A DNA stretch of 64,000 nucleotides from Poecilobothrus nobilitatus (taxonomy: Eukaryota; Arthropoda; Insecta; Diptera; Dolichopodidae): NCBI GenBank assembly GCA_947095535.1, contig OX352772.1:259714793-259778792 (forward strand). The letters run 5' to 3'. The notes beneath the pieces were generated by a model. The model was given only the letters and a program-made list of their open reading frames with translations. It did no database searches and was not told the DNA's origin. Positions 45,106 to 56,030 of the stretch are shown here, in pieces. Position 1 is the stretch's first letter. Each line of letters starts with the position of its first letter. Position numbers and translations under genes: made by a program.

Positions 45106-46300
45106 ACTTATCAAAGAGGCCAAAATTAATTTCTATTCTAATCAAATCTCAATTGACCACTGTAATAGTAAAAAACTTTGAAATGTGTACGAGAGAGTAA
45201 TATTTAACCCTGATTCGAATTCTTCTGAAGACCACATTAAAGTACTTTAACATGACAATAACACAATTATTTCAAGTTTTGAGAATGCGAAATATATAAA
45301 TGAATACTTTGTTAATATAACCAAGGAATTAAACATTAACAATAATCCAATTAACGAAATTTATACAAACAACTTAGCAACAATCCAATTAATGAAATTT
45401 ATACAAACAACTTTCAAACCAATATTTTTTAACTTTCAACTATCTCCTTCTGATGATAGGGAAGTCAAAAATGTTATATAAACAACTTTCAAACCAATAT
45501 TTTTTAACTTTCAACTATCTCCTTCTGATGATAGGGAAGTCAAAAATGTCATAATAAAATTAAAAGCAGGAGCAGCTAGAGGCTATGACAAGATTTCAAC
45601 GAAATTTATGAAAAAATTTTCAGAACGCGTAATCCGGTAATAGTTAAGCTTATAAATAAATCTTTTGAATCATATACTTTTGCTAATTCACTAAAAAAGG
45701 CATTCATAACGCCTATTTTTAAAAATGGTAGTTCTTTAAGTAAATCAAATTATAGACGTATATCTATTTTAAATGTTTTTTCCAAAATATTTGAACTCGT
45801 AATTAAAAATATTCTACACTTTTTTATGTCTCTAAATAAAATACTAAACGATGAACAATTTGGTTTTGAAAAAATGTCCAATAGCTTATCTTTGTCTTAA
45901 AAAAATAGATGAAAAAAAATATGTTGCCTGTGTTTTTCTTGATCTTCAGAAAGCTTTTGATTCTATTGTCACTAATAATATCTTGTTACTCAAAGTAAAC
46001 AAACTAAACTTCTCTACCAACTAAATTTAATTTTTCCAATCATATCAAACATAACTTTATCCTTAGTAGATAGATCTATTGACATTCATAACCATAACAC
46101 AAGTAACAAATCAAATTTCTATCTCATGTTGCTTAGAACAGATAATCAAAAAAGAATTGTTTGTTTAATGGCTTAAAAGTTTTTAACGACTTACCGAATG
46201 AATTCAAACTTAATAACAACCTATATTTTTTCACAAAGAAAATCAAAGAATATATCATTTCAGGGTAACATTTGTAAGTAAAAAAACAAAAAAAAAAAAT
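45106..46300 (+). pseudogene. CR1-like LINE reverse transcriptase, 3' half
   Basis: Linker sequence (KINFYSNQISIDHCNSKKL) precedes RT: IIKLKAGAARGYDKISTKFM, LKKAFITPIFKNGSSLSKSN, then VFSKIFELVIKNIL, ILNDEQFGFEK and motif A ACVFLDLQKAFDSIV. The part with the catalytic ADD is deleted near 46020. The C terminus KSFNDLPNEFKLNN and YFFTKKIKEYII (46165-46265) is typical of CR1-like elements, and an A-rich tail follows at 46280-46310. Several frame breaks are present. Confidence 0.75.
45345..45556. repeat. Tandem duplications of 41 and 75 bp in the LINE
   Basis: AATCCAATTAA(C/T)GAAATTTA occurs twice about 41 bases apart. CTTTCAAACCAATA...GGGAAGTCAAAAATGT then occurs at about 45411 and 45486. The copies are almost identical and shift the reading frame. 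Confidence 0.85.
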
Positions 46301-46353
46301 AAAAAAGATATTTGTTTTTATTTTATTTTTTTTTACTCCTAGATTTAATGTTT

Positions 46354-46411
46354 TTAAATTGTAATTCATTTTTCATGAAGTTGAGGGATATAGAATGTGT
46401 GAAAATGAAAT
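46354..46411. repeat. 58-bp repeat flanking copy G, left
   Basis: TTAAATTGTAATTCATTTTT through AATGAAAT is repeated at 47252-47314, with a small insertion there. It is the sequence just after the LINE's A-rich tail. Confidence 0.85.
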
Positions 46412-47251
46412 TTAGAAGTTAGATCTTTGAAAATAAGTATGAGTCATTTCAGAAATTTTTTTTGTATCACCCCCTGTTTAGGAGCTGTAAGGGGTCAAAA
46501 ACTGAAAATTTCCTATTTTTAAACACCTTTAACTTGAACACCTGTTAACATTTTTTTGAAGTAATACACAAAAATTAAAGCTTCAATATTATACTCTTAT
46601 TTCTGTTAACAACTTGTTTTGATAATATAGGGTTACTTTATAATTGACGAAAGTGTTACTTGATTTTTTCAAATTTTCTAACAAATTTCTTTAACGAATT
46701 TTTTGCATTTTGTTTTACTCGATAATTTGAAATTGTTGAAGATATAGTGCGTAGTACAAAAAAATGTAAATAAATAAACAACATAACGGTTACTTGAAGA
46801 ATTTTTATTTATATGATATTGATATACATACATACTTATATAATATCATGTTTATTTACATATCGTATATGTCACTGATGAATGAATGATAAGAGTATAG
46901 ATGTATATTATAAAGCGCCGTATTTACATACATACTAATATGTATTTTATTGTACTTATAAGAAATTATTCTATGAATGGAAATATTTTTAAAGAAATAT
47001 TGCAATGTAGGACGATATACTTATAACAACATAAATATACTATGTACACATTAATATAATATAATATTTAAAATTATATTTACTATTTTGTACTTAGTAA
47101 ATTTAATAAACATTTACCGCTTAGTATTTAATGGTAGTATAGAATATTTAAAAAAGTTTTGGATTGATAATCATTATGTGGAAGGTTAAAATCTACTTTT
47201 GAATAATGTATAAACATATAGTTTTTATATATATACAACCCCTTCCTCGTT
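46412..47251 (-). repeat. Dispersed repeat family, copy G
   Basis: Reverse orientation, beginning in the interior at AGAAGTTAGATCTTTG and ending CTTCCTCGTTTT. The family's terminal palindrome and the sequence between ATATACAACCC and CTTCCTCG are missing. Confidence 0.85.
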
Positions 47252-47314
47252 TTAAATTGTAATTCATTTTTCATGAATGTGAGTTGAGGTATATAGAATG
47301 TGTGCAAATGAAAT
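47252..47314. repeat. 58-bp repeat flanking copy G, right
   Basis: Second copy of 46354-46411 in direct orientation, with five extra bases (GAATGTGAGTTGAGG versus GAAGTTGAGG). Confidence 0.85.
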
Positions 47315-47599
47315 GTATACGAATATAATAATAATGTTAATAATTTAAAACAAAAGAATATAATTGAATTATAGAATTATTAATTATACGGTCATACGGT
47401 TAATGTCAAAGCTTATAATTAACAATTCTCTAATATTTTTTTTAATTTTATTATTTTTTTTTATATACACTTGAGCTTAATTTTAGTTATAATAGAAATT
47501 AGTTAACAATTTCATGAATTTTAGAGTAATAAATCCGAATTAAAAGCCAAAGAATCCGATTATGGAAGCCAAAAAAGGAGAAACTTTAGATTGTAATAA
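47315..47599. other. AT-rich spacer
   Basis: No gene recognised before the LINE ORF1 remnant. Confidence 0.35.
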
Positions 47600-47800
47600 A
47601 ATTTTTACACGTACTGAAACTCATAATTTGTGAATTATCTATATAAATGAAAGACTAACTCCTCATTTTAGTTCATTACATAACAAAACTAGAGATCTGA
47701 AGAAGAAAAAGGTGATAAAATATGTTTGGGTTAAGGAAGGAAAATTATATGTACGAGAAAATGACAAAAGCAAGACTATAGGTACGTCTTGTAAATAAAA
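47600..47800 (+). pseudogene. LINE ORF1 (Baculo_FP-type) C-terminal remnant
   Basis: VYINERLTPHFSSLHNKTRD, then LKKKKVIKYVWVKEGKLYVR matches the conserved IYINE.LT......AR.L.K...IKYVW...GK..VR segment of LINE ORF1 proteins related to the baculovirus FP domain. These are RNA-binding chaperones of the retrotransposition particle. It ends at a stop near 47797. The Thr- and Lys-rich text from 47990 to 48300 has a partial frame I could not assign. Confidence 0.65.
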
Positions 47801-48419
47801 CTAATCTACAAATTTTCTATTACAAATAATAACACTTGCATAGATTATAATACTTTGCTTAATACTCAAGTATATACATTAAACAAGATCGATGATATGA
47901 AACTTAATAAATTTAAATATAAGCTTAAAGTTTATTATTTTTTTTAGTATTAAGTTTAAGTTATTTTAAAATAAAGAAAGAAAAAAGATATGTCCTAGCA
48001 AGACTTAGAGACAGTAAAATTTATGAAAATGTAAGACTGTACTTAGCGTATTTACATGATTTTGTATTGGTGGGTGGTGAGAAAACTAATACTTTTTTAA
48101 AAATTTCAATGCATCAAGAAGGATGACCGATCGAAGTCAAGAAATTTCGAAACATTTTTCTGCGATATCTTGAAGCATTTAACCTTTCGCTACAAAACGT
48201 TCTTACAGACCTTGAATCATATGCTTCTCGCATTTCTTCTAACAGGATTAATTATCTTCAAAGAGTAAGGGAAAGTACTTTCGCCCATTACCAATTGAGA
48301 AAAATCTAGTTAACATTAAACTAGGTCCACCCTCTTTATCAAGTTATTATCATACATAAATTATCTTTTTATTATCAAAAGGTAAAATGTTTACGAACTA
48401 AAACCAAAATTATTTTTTC

Positions 48420-49450
48420 TAACTCTGCATTAATAGATTTCGTTATATATGTTCTAACTGAAACATGGCTTACTTTTTCTATTACCAGCTTAGCAAATCC
48501 TTCAACGTTTACGGTCTTTAGAATCTCTTATCAGAAAACACGCCTATTGATAGATAGGTATTACTTATTATTAATTTTTATATTCCTCCTTCTTCCAATT
48601 TTGAAATTTATTCTAAATATATATCTGTAATTGAGTCTATTATTACTAATGTAAATCCAGATGAGGATATTATACTGTGTGGTGATTTCAATCTGACAAA
48701 TATTAGATGGTCTGCTCATTATGAGGAGCCATACTTGATCCCAATTGAAGTGGCCAATAACATTGAATGCTTACCAATTAATTGTGTCAACTCTTAATTT
48801 TTAACAAGTGTCAACTGTTCGTAACTATTGGTACAACTAAGTTTCAACTGTTCGTAACTATTGGTATAACTATGTTTCAACTGTTCGTAACTATTGGTAT
48901 AACTAACTCTTTACATCTAATTGGAATGATTTAATTATAATCGATTCCCCAATGGAATCTATAAAAATTGATCTTTATCATCCTTCTATCTGTTTTTGTT
49001 TTTGTTCCTTCTCTCCTCTAAATACTAATACTAAATCAACACTTTCCCACTGTTATAATTTTCAAAAAGCTAATCTTGAAGATATTAACAAATTTTTAAA
49101 TTACTATGATTTTTCTATCTTATTTTCTATAAATATTAACCCTTCAGTTGATACGTTTTATTTATGCCGCTATTAAACATTTTGTCCCTCTCGTTATTGA
49201 TAATAGCAGCGCATTTAGCCCACCTTGCTTCACTCGCAGTTTGAAATCTTTAAAGAATAAAAAATACAAAGCCTGGCGTAAATTTTTTAAAAGTAATAAT
49301 TACACCGATTATAATAAATTCCTAATTTTATTTAATAATTTTAAAACAATGGTGGACAATCTTTATAATTATTCCACTAGTGATTCTAAAGTAAGTTGTA
49401 AATTTTTGCTTGACTTTTTTTTTTCTTGCTATTCCACTGCCACATTCTAG
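48420..49450 (+). pseudogene. LINE endonuclease and linker, disrupted
   Basis: FVIYVLTETWLTFS (about 48432), then YIPPSSNFEIYSKYISVIES and IILCGDFNLTNIRWS (about 48668) give the ETW and GDFN motifs of a jockey/CR1-group endonuclease. A 33-bp tandem repeat replaces part of the domain at 48820-48905. NFQKANLEDINKFLNYYDFS and FIYAAIKHFVPLV then match the linker between endonuclease and RT. KSLKNKKYKAWRKFFKSNNY continues it to 49444. RT is not present, so the copy is truncated there. Confidence 0.7.
48822..48905. repeat. 33-bp tandem repeat, nearly three units
   Basis: CAACTGTTCGTAACTATTGG occurs three times at 33-base spacing. As 33 is a multiple of three, each unit adds eleven codons in the same frame. 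Confidence 0.9.
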
Positions 49451-49780
49451 TTGAATGAAGCAAATTTTCTTCTAATTATCTTCTATTCCAAATTTTTTTG
49501 AATAAATTATTTTTGATTCTATTTACTATCACTGTAATCCTTTCATATCACCTTATCAATGCGCAAAACACATCTTGGTTAGTTTCTGTGAGGACCTGTA
49601 CCTAAATAATCAGTTTGTGAGGACCTGTACCAATTTTTAGTTTATTTTTAACTGAAGATGTGGATCAATCTCTGAGAAAACCCAGAACCCGTAAAAACAA
49701 AACCCGTACCGTATTGAACGCAGAATTTACTATCAAAAGAAATTTATAAACAAGATGTTCAAAGTTTACCATCCGGTAGA
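49451..49780. other. Spacer with duplicated GTGAGGACCTGTACC
   Basis: The 15-base phrase occurs at 49588 and 49616. Otherwise no feature is supported. Confidence 0.4.
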
Positions 49781-49781
49781 T

Positions 49782-50335
49782 TTATTTATTTATTTTATTT
49801 ATTTATGTTATAATATACATGAGACTATTAGTCTCTTCAATAGTATATAATAAGAAGTCTCTAGATAAATTCAATTAATTCATTAATATATCTAATACTA
49901 AAGTTAGAACAAAAGTAATGAAAAAAAAACAAAACAAAAACAAGATTTAACCTAAGATTTCTGCTTGAAATATCCCCATGCGGCTCTAACAAATTTATGT
50001 TTGGATGGTTCACCACTGATGGCACTTGGTAAAGAATTTCAAAGAACAACAATCTTAGCAAAAAATGATAAATGCATATGCCTACCATTATGACGTGGAA
50101 CAATCAAATTTAAAACCTCTACGAGATCCACGAGAAACTAATTTATCGTATAGATATGTTGGTACCGACTTTAAAATTATTTTGTACATGAAGGTAATAT
50201 ATCTGTAGTTCAAAAAATTGGAGAAGGTGCAGTTTAGCACTTTTTTAGAAACGTTGTTTATCCTATCAAATCTACAACGATTGGTAACAAAGCGGGTGCA
50301 TGAATTGAAAATAATATTCACTCTTGCAAATTCAT
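49782..50335 (-). pseudogene. LINE 3' end: RT C-terminal tail and (AAAT)n end
   Basis: Minus-strand reading gives FDRINNVSKKVLNCTFSNFL, YRYITFMYKIILKSVPTYLY and DKLVSRGSRRGFKF, then in another frame NSLPSAISGEPSKHKFVRAA. This matches the end of CR1/jockey-type RT proteins, where RSRR and WNSLP.....S...FK are usual. The plus-strand TTTATTTATTTATTTTATTT at 49782-49805 is the LINE's terminal A-rich tail in reverse. The upstream part of the element is missing. Confidence 0.7.
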
Positions 50336-50395
50336 TAGCACTGATACCATAGCAAGTTCATACCAGAATAAACCACATTACAGTACGTGAAAATG

Positions 50396-50520
50396 ATAGT
50401 ATTTTTTTTTATTTTTTTTTTATTTACGTGGATTGGTGTGGAATCTTCGAAAGATACAGACCGCCCCGTAGCAGAAGTGTATGCCGGATTCTTACCGACT
50501 AAACTACACCCTTCCCTTAC
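50396..50520 (-). repeat. tRNA-derived SINE with poly(A) tail
   Basis: Reverse complement begins AAGGGTGTAGTTTAGTCGG. TAGTTTAGTCGG (50495-50506) is a perfect polymerase III A box. A B-box-like CTTTCGAAGATTCC lies about 45 bases on, and the copy ends in two A10 runs. It differs from the SINE at 32781. Confidence 0.75.
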
Positions 50521-50569
50521 TAAAACTAGTCAGACTGACTAACCATTAATTTTTTGCTATCTTGTTTTG

Positions 50570-51440
50570 AATATAGCTTTTACGTACTTTCTCTAAGGAA
50601 ATCTGTACTTCGTACTATATCTAAAGGTCTTTTTCTTTTAAGCCTTCCTATAATAATTTGATTATTTATTAGTTGAGCAGCTTCAAGATTTATATGCTCT
50701 TCTAAACGAGCTTTATGCTTTATGGCATATCTACTTATTTCATCTATAACTTTGGGAATTTGTAAATCTATGTGAATGTCACTATATGCTCTTCTAAACG
50801 AGCTTTATGCTTTATGGCATATCTACTTATTTCATCTATAACTTTGGGAATTTGTAAATATCTGTGAATGTACCAGGGAGCACTTACTATGTTACGTAGG
50901 ATTTTATTCTGAAAAGATTGTATTTTTTCAATATGCGTTTTCTTGGCCCAACCCCAAAGTTGAATGCCATATAACCATATAGGTTTAATTACTTGGTTGT
51001 AAATTAACACTTTATTATATATTGGTAGTTTAGACTTACGCTCTAGGAGCCAGTAGTTTTCTCTATATTTATTTTCAAGTTCTAGTGTTTTCTTTTTAAC
51101 ATGTTCATTCCACCTTAGCTTGACATCCAGTGTCATTTCTAGGTATTTTGCAGAATTTTCGATTGATACAATTACACCGTTTAAATTTATTTTAGGTGGA
51201 TTCTTTATATTTCTATAAGAAAAATTAACATGCACAGATTTAGATTCATTTAGTTTTATTTTCCATTTGATAGTCCAGTAACATATTTTTTCACTTGCTT
51301 TTTGTAATTTTTTTGTAGCTTCGTCAATATTCGATCCTACTGCCAATATTGCAGTATCGTCAGCAAATGTTGCTACAGTTACATTTTCTACTTCTGGTAT
51401 AAAGCAAGTACAATATAGGACCTAGAATACTGCCTTGAGC
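50570..51440 (-). pseudogene. Jockey-type LINE: RT catalytic end and thumb
   Basis: KAGVAQGSILGPILY then, after a one-base frame change near 51410, VENVTVATFADDTAILAVGS keeps the catalytic FADD (about 51375-51386). KASEKICYWTIKWKIKLNES, SAKYLEMTLDVKLRWNEHVK and KPIWLYGIQLWGWA follow, as in jockey. PWYIHRYLQIPKV and the K.ARLEEH end are present. A near-identical 92-bp duplication (50692-50875) disturbs the last codons. It is the 3' part of the element running to 53820. Confidence 0.85.
50692..50875. repeat. 92-bp tandem duplication in jockey ORF2
   Basis: ATATGCTCTTCTAAACGAGC begins at 50692 and 50784, and the two copies are nearly identical over their length (TGTAAATCTATGTGAATG versus TGTAAATATCTGTGAATG). 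The closeness suggests a recent event. Confidence 0.95.
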
Positions 51441-52855
51441 TACACCTGCTTTAATTTCTCTTCATGTTGTTTAATTCTAAATAATCTTTCAGACAAGTAC
51501 GATTCGAGTATCTTTACATATTGTAACGGTATCAATCTTCTTAATTTAAATATTAAACCTTCGTGCCAAACTTTGTCAAACGCTTGTGCTACGTCTAGAA
51601 ATATTGTAGGGCATATTTGTTTTTCTTCGAATGCTTTTTCTATAACATTTGTTATTCTATGAACTTGGTCAATTGTTGCATGCTTGGATCTAAAACCAAA
51701 TTGATGGTTAGGAATTACATTTTTATTTTCTATAATTGGCTTCAGCCTTTTTAACAACAGTTTTTCATAAAGTTTTGACATAATGGGTAGCAGAGATATT
51801 GGCCTATAAGATTTCGCCTCATTTAATGGCTTCCCTGGTTTTGCTATCATAATAACTTCTGCCACTTTCCAAGCGCTCGGAACGTACTTCAATTTTACTG
51901 CCGCATTTATGATTTTTTTCAAAAATCTTAGGGCTTTTTGTGGAAGCTCTTTTATAATCTGAGCTGTAATAAGATCAAAACCTGGGGCTTTTCTCAACTT
52001 TAGAGTTTTTATTATTTCACTAATTTCTTCTTGTGTAAATGGATTAATAGTGTTTTCTGCTATTATAACATCGTCTAATAAACAAAGATCAGAAAATATA
52101 TCGTTTGGTTTGAATATATTTTCTAAATGATCTGCAAACAATTCGACTTTATCTTTATTATCCTTTGGCCAAGTTCCATCTGGTTTCATGAGCGGCGGGG
52201 CGTGCTTAATCGGCTTTTTTACACTCTTCGTTGCTTTCCACAACGCGTAATTTGATTCTTTTGTTGCCGATAAACCTTTTATATAATTTTCATATGCTAC
52301 TGATTTTAGAATCTTGATTTTTCTTTTAAGAGATTGTGATAATCTGTTCAAAATCTTCTTATCATCAGGGTGACGAGATTGTTGCCATCTACGTCTAGCC
52401 CTTCTTTTTCGTTTTATTAAATCAGTTATCTCTCTGGGATAAATATTTGCTGCTGACCTATATTCAATTATTTTTGTGTTATTCCAAGCAGCTTTTTGAA
52501 TTATATTAATAAAGCCTTCAAGTTTCAGATCTAATTGTTCTTTTGATTGTAAATTTATTTCTAAATTAATGTTGTTTACGATTTCATATTTAAAGCTTAA
52601 CCAATATCTTGTATTATTGGTCAGTGTGGGCTTATCTAGTTTTCTAGTTATTTTTTCATTCAAATCTAGTATAACAGCAGAGTGATCAGAATCTAGATCA
52701 TGGTTATCTTCTAGATTTATATAGTTGCCTGAAATTCTTTTGGTTATGAAGAAGTCAATTAGATCATGAACCTTGTTGGTGTCTGTGGGCCAATATGTTG
52801 GTTTGCCAGTCGAATGATGGCAACAACCTAACTCTTGAATAGCTTTCTTTAGCTC
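51440..52855 (-). pseudogene. Jockey-type LINE: endonuclease end and RT fingers/palm
   Basis: The 407-codon frame (52663-51440) starts LNEKITRKLDKPTL, includes the linker with RRARRRWQQSRHPDDKK, and RT from SEIIKTLKLRKAPGFDLITA, AWKVAEVIMIAKPGKPLNEA, KSYRPISLLPIMSKLYEKLL to HQFGFRSKHATIDQVHRITN and motif A FLDVAQAFDKVWHEGL. All these are standard jockey-clade features. Upstream (52855-52664) the end of endonuclease is legible (HDLDSDHSAVIL). It is the least damaged RT in the window, with a frame break at each end. Confidence 0.9.
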
Positions 52856-53323
52856 TCAACTTCTAGTTGAGGTTGTTCTAGAACCCCAATCAGTATGTTT
52901 GGCATTATAATCACCTCCTAGCAAAAATTTATGTCCGTGAACATTTAGGAGTTCTTTAAAAATATTTTTCTTTATATTGCATCTTGGTGGAGAATATACT
53001 GCACCAATATTAAGGTCTTGTTTAGTAGATGAAATTTTGATCATAGAAAGCTGTATTTCTTCAGACTCAATTTTAAATTCTTCATTATGTTTTATAGTGC
53101 CTTTTATTAGAATTGCACTACCTCCTCTCGGATGATTACTAGGATGAACTGCCTTATAGCATTCATAACCTAGTATCTTAAAGTTTGAGTTTATTGTCAA
53201 ATGAGTCTCTGATATCAGACATATATCAATATTTCTAGACCTTAAGAAAATTTCTAGTTCATGTTTTTTATTTAGGACACCATTTGAATTCCAAGTTGTA
53301 ATACGTATTTTATCTAGATACAT
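52856..53323 (-). pseudogene. Jockey-type LINE: endonuclease
   Basis: The 155-codon frame has KIRITTWNSNGVLNKKHELE, then ICLISETHLT, RGGSAILIKGTIKH, IGAVYSPPRCNIKK and FLLGGDYNAKHTDWGSR. These are the successive motifs of the LINE endonuclease, which nicks target DNA to prime reverse transcription. The start codon at 53323 overlaps the end of gag by 14 bases in another frame, the usual jockey ORF1/ORF2 layout. A frame change near 52857 separates it from the rest of ORF2. Confidence 0.9.
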
Positions 53324-53822
53324 TTTTTACAATCCTTTTAGGGGTTTCATGAGATATATTAATGTATTTCTTTTCTATTTTATTTAATCTTATGGAGATT
53401 TCATCAATTTTTAGCAATAAGTTTTGCATCATGTGCATCACATCCTTGTCATTACTTTTAGGTTTCCTAACCTTAGATTGTTTCTCTGTAAGAATATTTT
53501 CTTCTGTTTTAGATTTTAGGGCTTGGGAGTATAAAACTCCATTCACAACTTTATTAGATATAAACGGTGTAGTTTTTTTCGGTGTTTTTATTACATTTGA
53601 ATATTTGCGCATATTCAATCTTCTTTTCTGTAATTCTTTTGCTACCAAACAACCACGATAACTAGCAGAGTGTGCCTCGTGGCAGTTTACACATATGGCT
53701 TGGAAATTTTCTTTTTTATTACATTCTATTGTCATATGATTCCCAGCACATTTTACACATTTAGCCTGTCTTTGGCAGAATTTTTGTGTATGTTCAAAAC
53801 TCTGGCATCTTTTGCATTGAGT
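53310..53822 (-). pseudogene. Jockey-type LINE: Gag-like ORF1, C-terminal part
   Basis: From 53820 the minus strand reads QCKRCQSFEHTQKFCQRQAK, CVKCAGNHMTIEC and CVNCHEAHSASYRGC: three CCHC zinc knuckles with the jockey-specific ASYRGC ending. The tail is Lys-rich, with KIDEISIRLNKIEKKYI forming a possible coiled coil, and ends at 53310. The N-terminal half of ORF1 is missing: at about 53822 the sequence switches to another LINE. The copy is therefore 5'-truncated in ORF1. Confidence 0.85.
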
Positions 53823-53824
53823 TA

Positions 53825-54750
53825 TTTATGATAGTACTTATGATAGTATGAGCCAATGATAGTATGAGCTTCTTGATATGAGCCAATGATAGTTTTGAGC
53901 TTTCAATAATAAAATAAGAAAATTTCCAAAGTCTTCGAAGTAATGAAAAAACACGGTTAGCTATAAAATCAATATGGTCATTCCACGCTAATGTTTTTTT
54001 GAAAACAACACCCAAAGTCTTAGCCATCTTAACATATGGCAACACAGAGGAAGTTAGCTTTATTTAGGCGGAACAGTTGTATCAATATTTCTTGCATATA
54101 TAACCATAGCCTGAGATTTAGAATGATTTAATTTAAAGCCACTCTCTTAGCATCAAGATCTTCATTCATTTTACCAATATATTTATGAATAGCATTAGCA
54201 GGATCACTAATATAAATTTGAACATCGTCGGCGTATAACCTACAATGAGCTTCAGACAAACATTGGTTTATATCATTTATAAATAAACTGAAAAGAAGAG
54301 GACCCAAAATAGGTCCGTGTGGAACACCACATTTAACTGGAATATTATTTGAGTTAACATTTAAATATTGTACAAACTGGGATCTCTAATAAATATAACT
54401 ATATATCAGTTTTATAGTACTAGAATCGAACTTAAAGAAAGAACGAAGTTTCCTACAAAGGATCTTATAATTGACACTATCAAAAGCTTTGAAAAAATCT
54501 AGAAAGAGTAAAAAGGTTGCATTTTTTTTTTATTTATTTCACGATAGACGTTATCAGTTAATTCTAAGAGTGCCGTTTCAGTACTATGCTGCTTAAGAAA
54601 ACTTGATTAAAATTTATATAACAAGTTATTGGTACCTAGATATTCACTCATCTGAGTATAAAGTAATTGTTCAAAATACTTGGAAAGACAAGAAAGAATG
54701 CTAATGGGCCTATAGTCATTTACAGTAGGATTAGAATTCTTAGGAATATG
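53825..54750 (-). pseudogene. Second LINE: RT catalytic and C-terminal region
   Basis: Minus-strand pieces include LYADDVQIYISDPANAIHKY (near 54200-54245, catalytic ADD kept) and MAKTLGVVFKKTLAWNDHID then FIANRVFSLLRRLWKF (54045-53930). The upstream text encodes GPRPIL-like PLLFSLFINDINQCLSEAHC. It belongs to the jockey/CR1 group but differs from the neighbouring jockey element. The downstream end is interrupted by three ATGATAGTATGAGCC-like repeats at 53830-53895 and joins the truncated jockey ORF1. Confidence 0.75.
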
Positions 54751-54757
54751 AATTATC

Positions 54758-56030
54758 TTAGCACATTTCCACACTAGATGTTAACTTCTCATAGTCAAAA
54801 ATATGAGTTAGAAATGGCAAAACAATAGGTAGAATCAGTTTAATGAAGTGGGAAGGTATTTGACCAGGACCAGTATCTTCCGATTTAACTTGACCAATTG
54901 CCACATAGACTTCATCGATGGTAACATTGCGGAAAGAAACAGAATTTAATAACGATTCACTCTCTAATACAGTCTCTGAATTTGGAATGCATAACGAAGA
55001 AACGCTTGGTGGTACCAAGAATTTACTATTTAACTCATTTACATCAATATCGACAGAACCATCTGTCTTGGAACCTTTAACAACACTGAGTTGCGAAGCA
55101 TTAGACCAAAAAGTTTTTGGAGAAAGATGTGGATTAAGCATCTTGGAAAAATATAATTTCTTTTTCTGTCTAATACGAAGATTCACCTTATTTCTGAGGC
55201 AATTATAAGAAATATTATCAGCAGGATCTCTAGTACGCTTCCAGATCTCATAGGCTGAATCTCTTTCATTACCTAGACAAACTCTGGATCTGACGATTAA
55301 AATGGATTTTCATCACTTCGCAGAATAAAAGATTTAAGAGGAACATGCTCTTCAAATAAATAAATAACTAAGTTGCTGTAAAATTCGACCTTTTCATTAA
55401 CATGACTAAAATGATAGGAAGACCTTGTCATACCAGGGCAACCCGGAAGCACGCTGTAAGTCGTCATCGTCGTAAGCACGTAAGTAAGTCGTTCTAAATT
55501 ACAGTTCTTGTAGTCTCTATATTTTATTAATTATCTAGGCTTTGCAATTGGAATTTCATAACGCTTGTAGATAAGGTCATGATTAGATGCTCCTGGTAAT
55601 GGTACTTGGCCAAATTTATATACGAAATCACGTTTTTCAGAAGAAATTAAAAATAAGTCTAGCAACGATGAACATGTTTCTCCAAATCGAGTGGGAACTG
55701 AATTATTAATTACAGTTAAAGAAAAATTATTGATGACATGAGAAAAAATTGACTTTAAAGAATTATTATTATCGAGCATGTCAATATTAAAATCGCCACC
55801 AATAATAACAGACTCATGCTTCTCCCTAAACCCTCTAAAGCACTTTGAAAAGGCTTTAACTTATATGATACGGGATGGGGAAAATATACTGTCTCTAATA
55901 GTACTGCACCACTTTTGCATTTCAATTCAACAAAATAAATTCAATTTCATCAGATTCAACTGAGTGAATTACTGGTTTTACACCTAGACCATAACGCACA
56001 TACAAAGCTACACCACCTCCACGCGAGTTA
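54758..56030 (-). pseudogene. Second LINE: endonuclease, linker and RT start
   Basis: Near 56020-55880, YGLGVKPVIHSVESDEIEF suggests mid-endonuclease. IGGDFNIDMLDNNN (about 55775) gives the GDFN motif, and SLLDLFLISSEKRDFVYKFG, ASNHDLIY (55700-55550) the SDH-like end, with Asn-His in place of the common Ser-Asp-His. After a spoiled linker, the frame 55186-54758 contains FSKMLNPHLSPKTFWSNASQ and VAIGQVKSEDTGPGQIPSHF, the start of RT. The 5' end of endonuclease is missing. Confidence 0.75.

Noticed and set aside
53362..53661. 99-codon plus-strand frame
   Set aside because: Antisense shadow of the jockey ORF1.
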